Source: CAYLNH01 sp964384625
GTDB taxonomy: Bacteria; Verrucomicrobiota; Lentisphaeria; JABSQK01
Direction: 5' to 3'
Assembly (NCBI GenBank): GCA_964384625.1
Contig: CAYLNH010000014.1
Span: 1 to 52,483, forward strand
DNA: 52,483 nucleotides
Numbering within the stretch: position 1 is the stretch's first letter; every line of letters starts with the position of its first letter. The position numbers and the translations under genes are program-made. Of the stretch, positions 46,997 to 52,483 are shown in pieces. The notes below the pieces were generated by a model. The model had not been told where the DNA came from. It saw nothing but the letters and a program-made list of their open reading frames with translations, and made no database searches.

Positions 46997-49744
46997 TCAC
47001 CGCTGGCTCAGTTTCAGGCTGAGCGTGACGATCTTTTTCTTCGGCACTTTGAGCTTGAGGACGTTGCCGTCCGGCTCCAGGATCTGCTGGACCGTTTCCT
47101 CGAGGTTGAGACGGGCCGCCCGGCGGATCCTGCGGAAGCACTCGATCGTGCCGGATACCGCCCGGGTGGTGGGGTTGCTCAGCCGCAGGACGAGGCGCTT
47201 GCCGTCCCGGCTCTGTTTCACCGCGTGGATTACCAGTCGGGACGGCGCCACCCGCAGCATGGACAGCCGCGGCGGGAGCTTGCCGGGATGCGAGCCGCAT
47301 TGCGCACTGCGCAGCGGGACATTGAAGCACAGGCCGGCGAGGCTCAGATCAGCGGCGGCCCAGGAACCGGAGAACGGGCGGAAGGCATAGTGCAGCGTCT
47401 GCACGCCCTGACACTGGAAGCCGTCGTCCGGCCATTTGTCGGGCGACCACAGGCTGCCCTGGCTGATCGCCCGGACCAGCGTCAGCGCGATGGTGCGGGA
47501 CTTGTCGTCGACAACTTCGTAATCGGTCATGCCGCGGTTGATCACGGCGGCGCCGCGTTCTCTGCTGTGAACGGCACAGAAGTTGATCTGGGGGAATTCC
47601 GGCGCCGGGCGATCGGTCCATTCATCGGCGTCGGCCGGCAATGCTATCTTGCGTTTGACGACGTCGAACGGCATCTCGCCGAAAGAGTGCCCGGTGTCGA
47701 CCTCGGTCGGGAAAAGCACCCGCAGCCGATGGCTGCGAACGACATTGTCGAAGGATGTTTCGAATTCAACCTGCTTTGCGTTGCGGCGCAGGGCCACGAC
47801 GGTGTCGATCGTGACGGTCCGGGTCTCCTTGGCGCGGCCGTTGAAGTCGGCCGTTGCGCTTTTTGGCAGCGCGAGTTTGACGCGGACGAGCACCTTGGCC
47901 GCCAACGGCCCGTTGGTCAGCAGCCGGATTGCGGCTTTCGCCTTCCGGCTGCTGACGACGCGGTCCCGGTCGGGCCGGCGGATGACCCAGGCGTTGCCGC
48001 AGGCGCCGCGGTCCTCAAAGCAGTGCAGGCCGCGGTAGTGCTGCCCCGACGCCTTGTCGAGAACGTCCAGCGTGCCGTTGGCGCGGATCGTCACGGACAG
48101 GTGCTCGTTCTCAAGGAGGTCCTGGCGCCGGGCGATGGGAGCGGTTTTCCCGGGGGCGCCGGCGGCGGCGACGGTATAAACCTGATAGCCGAGCGCCGGC
48201 ACCGACACCGCTGCCTGCACGGTGTAGCGATCCGCCGCAAAACCGCGGGTGATGGCATCCTGCTCCACCGAGGTCTGATGCCGGCGCTTGTTCTCAATCT
48301 GGCAGGGGACCTCATTGCCGTCGCTGTCCCGGAGGACAATGCCGTGCCAGCCAAAGCTGTCCGGCACATCGATGACGAGCGGCATGACTTCGTCGCGGTC
48401 GTACGGCAGCGAGTTGATCACGGTAACGACAAGGGCGTCGTCCGGACCGCTCATGTCGATCTGCTTGACGATCGTGTGCAGCGAACGCCGGCTGATTTCG
48501 TCGCTCAAGGTATCGATTTCGGAGTTCCGGTAAAGCATGTCCTGATGCACCTTGTCGATACTGCAGCCGCAAATGTCGTCGTGGGCGTGATTGGCCATCA
48601 GCAGGCGGACGGCGGTATCGAAGAACGGCCGCGGATACTCGGCGCCGAGCGCCCACGCCATCGACGCCAGGGGTTCGGCGACGCGGAAAAGTTTGTTCTC
48701 GCTCCGGCGGTTGGCCTGCTTGAGATACAGGCGCGTGGACAGGATGCCCGGATGCAGCATGCAGAAGCCGTAGCGTCCGGACTTGTTGGTAATGCGCATC
48801 TCGCCGGTCATGGCTTTCAGGTTCTTCAGGCCCTTGTCCCGTTTCAGCGCGGCCACGGCATCGGGCAGTGCGGCGTGGACCATTTTGTCGTTCGGGAACA
48901 GCCGGTTGGCATCGCGAATCAGTTCCGGAACCATGGGGTAGGGCGGACACTGGTCGTGGCCTTCGGGATAGAGGATGTGCCGCGTGTTGGTGTCGAGCAC
49001 GGCCATCTCACGGGTGGTCTGCAGCGCCTTCCCGGCGTTCTCCGGCCGGTATTTCGCAGTCGGTGCGATCGCCGTGTATTTGGGATCGTCATCGATGCGG
49101 AAGGGCAGCCCGGCCTCGCCCCAGTGCCATTTCCACGTGTCCGGCGCGTAGGGCCAGATGCCGTAGGCCACCGGCAGATAGGCGAAGGCCCAGTACACCC
49201 CGCGGCCGTCCGGAAACTGATACGCCAGCGCCCGGGAACCGTCCGGCGCGTCCCACCAGAATTCGACGTCGGCCGAGTCGCGGTTGATGCCGCGGTAAAA
49301 CAGAATCGTGTCGATCTCGAACCCCGCATATATCTGCGGTAATTGCGAAACCTGACCGTTGGACATCGGGTTGTAGCCGACCTTCATCACTCGGCCCCAG
49401 TCCCGGGCCACCGCATGGCCGAGCAGCAGGTTGCGGACAATCGACTCGCCCTCGATCAGATTCATCTCCGGCAAGGTGTACCAAGGCCCAACCAGCAGAC
49501 GGCCGGCCTTGATGTGCTTCTCAAGCCGCGGCCGCAGATCCGGGCGCACGGCAAAGCAGTCTTCCAGCGGCACGGTCTGGGAGTCGAGATGGAAATGTCT
49601 GTAGTCGGGGTCGTTCTCCAGGAGGTCCATGGTGGCCTCGAGGCAGTCGATCAGCGCCATGCGGTTCTCCTGGAAGGTCTTCAGCCACTCCCGGTCCCAG
49701 TGGGTATTGGACAACACGTGCATGGTATATTCGGGCGTACTCAT
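46997..49744 (-). CDS. GH38-family glycosidase (alpha-mannosidase-like) with altered active-site motif
   Basis: A 915-residue protein of the GH38 architecture. THWDREW (residues 14-20) is the N-terminal zinc-site motif. The second family motif, normally PDxFG with the catalytic nucleophile Asp, reads NPMSNGQVSQLPQIYAGF (residues 125-142), with Met127 where Asp is expected. FYRGI and EFWWDAPDGSRALAYQ follow as in the family, then NHAHDDICGCSIDKVHQDM (around residue 380) and a large C-terminal beta domain. It may belong to an atypical clade with a different nucleophile, or be inactive. The start ATG at 49744 has GGAGAAG upstream. No signal peptide is seen, so it should act on imported glycans. 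Confidence 0.85.
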   Translation of the reverse strand: MSTPEYTMHVLSNTHWDREWLKTFQENRMALIDCLEATMDLLENDPDYRHFHLDSQTVPLEDCFAVRPDLRPRLEKHIKAGRLLVGPWYTLPEMNLIEGESIVRNLLLGHAVARDWGRVMKVGYNPMSNGQVSQLPQIYAGFEIDTILFYRGINRDSADVEFWWDAPDGSRALAYQFPDGRGVYWAFAYLPVAYGIWPYAPDTWKWHWGEAGLPFRIDDDPKYTAIAPTAKYRPENAGKALQTTREMAVLDTNTRHILYPEGHDQCPPYPMVPELIRDANRLFPNDKMVHAALPDAVAALKRDKGLKNLKAMTGEMRITNKSGRYGFCMLHPGILSTRLYLKQANRRSENKLFRVAEPLASMAWALGAEYPRPFFDTAVRLLMANHAHDDICGCSIDKVHQDMLYRNSEIDTLSDEISRRSLHTIVKQIDMSGPDDALVVTVINSLPYDRDEVMPLVIDVPDSFGWHGIVLRDSDGNEVPCQIENKRRHQTSVEQDAITRGFAADRYTVQAAVSVPALGYQVYTVAAAGAPGKTAPIARRQDLLENEHLSVTIRANGTLDVLDKASGQHYRGLHCFEDRGACGNAWVIRRPDRDRVVSSRKAKAAIRLLTNGPLAAKVLVRVKLALPKSATADFNGRAKETRTVTIDTVVALRRNAKQVEFETSFDNVVRSHRLRVLFPTEVDTGHSFGEMPFDVVKRKIALPADADEWTDRPAPEFPQINFCAVHSRERGAAVINRGMTDYEVVDDKSRTIALTLVRAISQGSLWSPDKWPDDGFQCQGVQTLHYAFRPFSGSWAAADLSLAGLCFNVPLRSAQCGSHPGKLPPRLSMLRVAPSRLVIHAVKQSRDGKRLVLRLSNPTTRAVSGTIECFRRIRRAARLNLEETVQQILEPDGNVLKLKVPKKKIVTLSLKLSQR

Positions 49745-49899
49745 CGCGGCTTCTCCGTTTTATCTGATAACTCACGTTGCCGGCGAAAGTCTACGCTGCC
49801 GCAGCCGCCTTGTCAAGAATGTGCTCACGAGTGCAATATTGTCGGCGCGACGCCGCGGCCGCGGTCGGGCGGGCGAAAAGACGAACCCCGGAAATCCCC

Positions 49900-49929
49900 T
49901 TGACAGCTGAATAGAAACGTTTCTATTAT
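49900..49929 (+). promoter_or_regulatory. promoter with overlapping LacI-type operator
   Basis: TTGACA (49900-49905) and TATTAT (49924-49929) are spaced by 18 bases. Between them, and touching the -10 box, lies the perfect 16-bp palindrome ATAGAAACGTTTCTAT (49911-49926), whose AAACGTTT core is typical of LacI-family operators. The promoter drives the pseudopilin-LacI operon starting at 49972, so autoregulation by steric block is the natural reading. Confidence 0.78.
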
Positions 49930-49971
49930 GGTTTCCATAAGCTTAAAATCCTGAATTGCGGGGTCCGGCCA

Positions 49972-50721
49972 ATGATGCACCGACGCTTTACGTTGATTGA
50001 ACTGCTTACCGTGGTGGCGATTATCGCCATCCTTATCGCGCTGTTGCTTCCGGTTCTCGGCCGTGCCCGGGAGCTGGCGCGGCGCACTGTCTGCCTGAGC
50101 AACACCCGGCAGGTCGGGCTCGGTCTCATGCTGTACGCCGAGGATCACGAAGGCGTCCTGCCGTTGGAAAACCGGAACATGCAGGCCAACTACGTGGCCT
50201 ATCCTGTGGTCCGCGGCGACATGTTCGCGATCCTGCGGGATGATTACGGCATTGCCGAAGCCGTTTGGGAGTGTCCTTCCAATCCCGAACACGGGACCCA
50301 TATCGACCCGGTTCACGGCTCGATGTATGGCGACAAACTCGGTTCTCCCTGGCCCGACGCCAACGACATCCCGAACCGCAGGACTTCCTTCTTCTACATC
50401 GCCAACGTCTTCGGCGATACCCCGAACTCCTACTTCAAGAAGCCGCAGAGCGATTTGACCTGCGGCAACCTGCGCGAAGCCAACGCGGATCAGAAAACGC
50501 TTGTGGCCGATCAGGTGGCGTGGAACAGTTGGGTGGATTACTACCGCATCAACCATCCGAATGCCGACGGCGTCAGTGCCGCCGGCGGCAACCAGTTTTT
50601 TGCCGACGGCCACGGCGCCTGGGTGACTGCCTATCCCGACATCTTACTGAAAACGATCCCCGGCAACTGCACGGCCGCCCACAAGAAGAACGACCCGAGT
50701 TGGGCCTTGATGTTCTGGTGA
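49972..50721 (+). CDS. pseudopilin-like protein with H-X9-DG-type C-terminus
   Basis: A 249-residue protein beginning MMHRRFTLIELLTVVAIIAI, the prepilin methylation helix with Arg instead of Gly before Phe+1 and Glu+5 kept. The basic stretch RARELARRTVCLSNTRQVGLGLMLYAEDHEG follows. The C-terminal part contains GGNQFFADGHGAWV, the GGN..DGH motif of this family. Presumably it is an inner-membrane or secretion-associated pseudopilin. It is the first gene under the LacI-operator promoter, and its TGA stop overlaps the GTG start of the LacI gene. ATG at 49972 or 49975 may be used; no strong ribosome site is seen. Confidence 0.9.
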   Translation: MMHRRFTLIELLTVVAIIAILIALLLPVLGRARELARRTVCLSNTRQVGLGLMLYAEDHEGVLPLENRNMQANYVAYPVVRGDMFAILRDDYGIAEAVWECPSNPEHGTHIDPVHGSMYGDKLGSPWPDANDIPNRRTSFFYIANVFGDTPNSYFKKPQSDLTCGNLREANADQKTLVADQVAWNSWVDYYRINHPNADGVSAAGGNQFFADGHGAWVTAYPDILLKTIPGNCTAAHKKNDPSWALMFW

Positions 50722-51752
50722 AAACCACCCTGAAAGACATTGCCGCCGACACCGGACTGTCCATTGTGACGATCAGTACGATCCTGAACAAAGGCCGCAA
50801 GGAGCTGTACCGCGACGACACCTGCCGCCGCGTCGAAGAAGCCGCCAACCGGCTGGGTTACCTGCCGAACCATTCCGCCCGTCAATTGCGCCGCGGCCGC
50901 ACGGGGATTATCTCGATTCTGCTGCACACCGAAAAGCGCCGGTCCTTCCTGCCGCCGGAATTGCTCTACGGCATTCTCGACGAAACCGAGAGCTGCAATT
51001 ACCAGACGGCCATCACCAAGCTGTCCGATGAGCAACTGACGAATCCGGACTACGTCCCGCGGCTGCTGCGGGAAATCACCTGCGACGGCATTGTGATTGC
51101 GGCGCCCTTCATGGTGCCCCGACGGATGGTGGAGCTGCTTGCGGGCTGCCATATCCCGGCGGTCTGGACCAACTACAAACGCGAGTTCGACACGGTCTAC
51201 CACGACAGTGTGACCGGCTACCGCGCAGCAACGCAGACCTTGATCGAGCTGGGACACAGGGAGATTGCCTACGCGGATTTCACCCATGACACAGGGGCAC
51301 AGCGGCAAGACCACTTCACCATTGCGGACCGTCTCGACGGTTATCTCGCGGCCATGCAGCATTCCGGTCTGCCGCCGCGGATCATCGACCGGTCGCAGGT
51401 TACACCGGACTGGATTGCCGGCACCGTCGAACTGCTGCGGCAGGATGAGCGCCCCTCCGCCGTTGTCTGCTATGCCCAGGAAACCTCCTTTGCCGTATTG
51501 CATGCGGCGGCGGCAGCCGGCCTGCGGGTACCGCAGGACCTGTCAATCGTCGCCAGCGGCCCGCCGCTGGTGACGCAATTCGGCATCCGCCTTGCCGGCG
51601 TTCACTACGACCGCGCCGAGATGGGCCGCACCGCCGTGCAGATGCTGCGCCAGAAGCTCAAAGCGCCGGACAAGCCCATCCCCGCCAGGGTCCTCCCAAC
51701 CAGTATGGCGGACGGCCGTACAATCGCGCCGCCATCTTTGTCGACGAAATGA
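50718..51752 (+). CDS. LacI-family transcriptional regulator
   Basis: A 344-residue regulator. The N-terminal helix-turn-helix and hinge helix are clear (LKDIAADTGLSIVTISTILN, then RRVEEAANRLGYLPNHSARQLRRGRTGIISILL). The effector domain follows with CDGIVIAAPF, ELGHREIAYADF, RPSAVVCYAQET, PQDLSIVASG and MGRTAVQMLRQKL. The ligand is probably a sugar. The start is GTG at 50718, overlapping the pseudopilin stop as GTGA; translation is thus coupled. The palindrome ATAGAAACGTTTCTAT at the operon promoter is its likely operator. The GH38 gene diverges from the same 227-base region and could also be controlled. Confidence 0.93.
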   Translation: MKTTLKDIAADTGLSIVTISTILNKGRKELYRDDTCRRVEEAANRLGYLPNHSARQLRRGRTGIISILLHTEKRRSFLPPELLYGILDETESCNYQTAITKLSDEQLTNPDYVPRLLREITCDGIVIAAPFMVPRRMVELLAGCHIPAVWTNYKREFDTVYHDSVTGYRAATQTLIELGHREIAYADFTHDTGAQRQDHFTIADRLDGYLAAMQHSGLPPRIIDRSQVTPDWIAGTVELLRQDERPSAVVCYAQETSFAVLHAAAAAGLRVPQDLSIVASGPPLVTQFGIRLAGVHYDRAEMGRTAVQMLRQKLKAPDKPIPARVLPTSMADGRTIAPPSLSTK

Positions 51753-51793
51753 CTTGATCCACCTCCCGGGAGCAATCCATTCTGTGGACGGGC

Positions 51794-51823
51794 ATTGAAT
51801 CCGAGACACGGATTCGATTCAAT
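51794..51823. terminator. hairpin between the LacI and lipoprotein genes
   Basis: GAATCCG-AGACA-CGGATTC (51797-51815) forms a 7-bp stem, and a second pairing ATTGAAT (51794-51800) with ATTCAAT (51817-51823) competes with it. No T-run follows. It may end the LacI transcript or act as an operator for the lipoprotein gene. Confidence 0.4.
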
Positions 51824-51857
51824 AACGGAGGACAGGTGTAAACGGAGGACAGGTGTA
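51824..51857 (+). repeat. 17-bp tandem duplication containing the ribosome binding site
   Basis: AACGGAGGACAGGTGTA occurs twice head to tail (51824-51840 and 51841-51857). The second copy places GGAGG eight bases before the ATG of the lipoprotein gene; the first copy leaves a duplicated, more distant ribosome site. Confidence 0.9.
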
Positions 51858-52318
51858 TGAGATTGGGGCTATTCGGTTTACTGACAGTACTGGTTCTCAG
51901 CGGGTGTGTGTCCATGCAGGAACCGGCCGACGCCGGTCGTTACTTCGCCTCGCCGCAGAAAGCCATACCCGAGATTACGCGGCTGCTGAAGGCCAAAGAC
52001 TTTGAGACCCTGGCGGCCTGCTATGATCTCTCCGGTTCGACGGTAAGACGGGCAGATCTGGAGTCGGGCACGTTCTTTGTTCGCGAGAAGCCCCCTGCCG
52101 TTGCGCATCCGGCCGGCTTCTGGCGCTACAAGCACCCGTTTGCCCCAGGGTTCCAGTACAGCAGCATAGCCCCTGGGCCGAAGGCAAATGTACACAAGAT
52201 CCAGGTGCGAATCAGCATCGACCAGGGCGAGGGCGCCCCGCCGCAGATCGGCTTCCAGTCGTTCTACATGATCAAGTCCGCCAAAGGCTGGCAGATCCTC
52301 CCCGACAAGGTCAAGTAG
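51857..52318 (+). CDS. putative lipoprotein, hypothetical
   Basis: A 153-residue protein with a lipoprotein signal peptide (MRLGLFGLLTVLVLSGC, lipobox VLSGC with Cys17 as the acylation site). The mature part has no recognised domain. It contains KAIPEITRLLKAKDFETLAACYDL, which recalls small helical modules that accompany a SnoaL/NTF2-like fold, and ends FYMIKSAKGWQILPDKVK, also in keeping with an NTF2-like sheet; this is only a guess. The start is supported by GGAGG eight bases upstream. It stands alone downstream of LacI. The last 165 bases of the window hold no feature I can support. Confidence 0.72.
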   Translation: MRLGLFGLLTVLVLSGCVSMQEPADAGRYFASPQKAIPEITRLLKAKDFETLAACYDLSGSTVRRADLESGTFFVREKPPAVAHPAGFWRYKHPFAPGFQYSSIAPGPKANVHKIQVRISIDQGEGAPPQIGFQSFYMIKSAKGWQILPDKVK

Positions 52319-52483
52319 GAAACAGCCGAATGTGACTCGGCTTTTGGTGTCGGTGTGCGGGTATCAGGCAGAAAACGTGTTTGGGACAATGGGCCTGGCA
52401 GTATCACAAAACAACGAGAACCCGCCCTTCCGTGTATGAGTCCCGGCTTCAGGAGGTGTCGGTTTAATCGCACCGAAGCCCTC

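Noticed and set aside
46952..49342. Plus-strand 796-residue open frame opposite the GH38 gene
   Set aside because: Shadow frame; the minus strand has intact GH38 motifs and a ribosome site.
1..52483. tRNA, rRNA, riboswitch or integrase/attachment sites
   Set aside because: I looked for them by eye in the intergenic stretches and found none I could support; a covariance-model scan would be needed to exclude small RNAs.

Overview
The window reads as a GC-rich chromosomal segment from the PVC group of bacteria, most likely Lentisphaerota or a close relative. The basis is inference from content: three pseudopilin-like proteins beginning with a FTLIELL-type helix, giant secreted beta-propeller proteins, several sugar-type regulators (two AraC, one GntR/LacI hybrid, one LacI), URO-D and FAD oxidoreductase genes of the kind common in this group, and many palindromic intergenic repeats. 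No rRNA, tRNA, phage or conjugation genes were recognised.

Layout. 1-7.7 kb: a truncated RAYT-like transposase beside a four-unit palindromic (REP-like) array, a DUF362 protein, a tiny membrane protein, a GH27 alpha-galactosidase, a TlyA-type methyltransferase, a DUF3604/PHP-like protein divergent from an AraC regulator, and a probable pseudopilin relic. 7.7-10.2 kb: a URO-D family protein and an FAD oxidoreductase in one operon. 10.2-11.0 kb: a gene-free stretch with a 295-bp MITE-like element (terminal inverted repeats, 8-bp target duplication, 48-bp perfect central palindrome) and the broken 3' end of an AraC gene. 11.0-17.5 kb: a tight operon of a ferric-type ABC transporter, a small membrane protein with an N-terminal TNSSS motif, a radical SAM/SPASM enzyme and a secreted alpha/alpha-toroid repeat protein. 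This is the best candidate for an undescribed system.

17.7-21.1 kb: an AraC regulator divergent from an aldo/keto reductase, a cluster of REP-like hairpins, and a medium-chain dehydrogenase, probably for sugar oxidation. 21.1-42.3 kb: a polysaccharide-use locus around a GntR/LacI-like regulator. Leftward from it run two pseudopilins, a heparinase-like lyase, a HEAT-repeat protein, an SGNH hydrolase and two giant NHL-propeller/CBM9-like proteins; rightward runs a third, 1727-residue paralogue. 42.4-46.8 kb: housekeeping genes rplM-rpsI, then argC-argJ-kamA. 47-52.5 kb: a GH38 glycosidase with an altered active-site motif, a pseudopilin-LacI operon under a promoter overlapped by a perfect operator palindrome, and a lipoprotein.

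Two themes recur. Pseudopilin genes are translationally coupled to sugar-type regulators (GntR/pilin by ATGA, pilin/LacI by GTGA). Intergenic regions carry several families of short palindromes with a shared GCA-(G/A)GA-TGC core, consistent with past RAYT activity.
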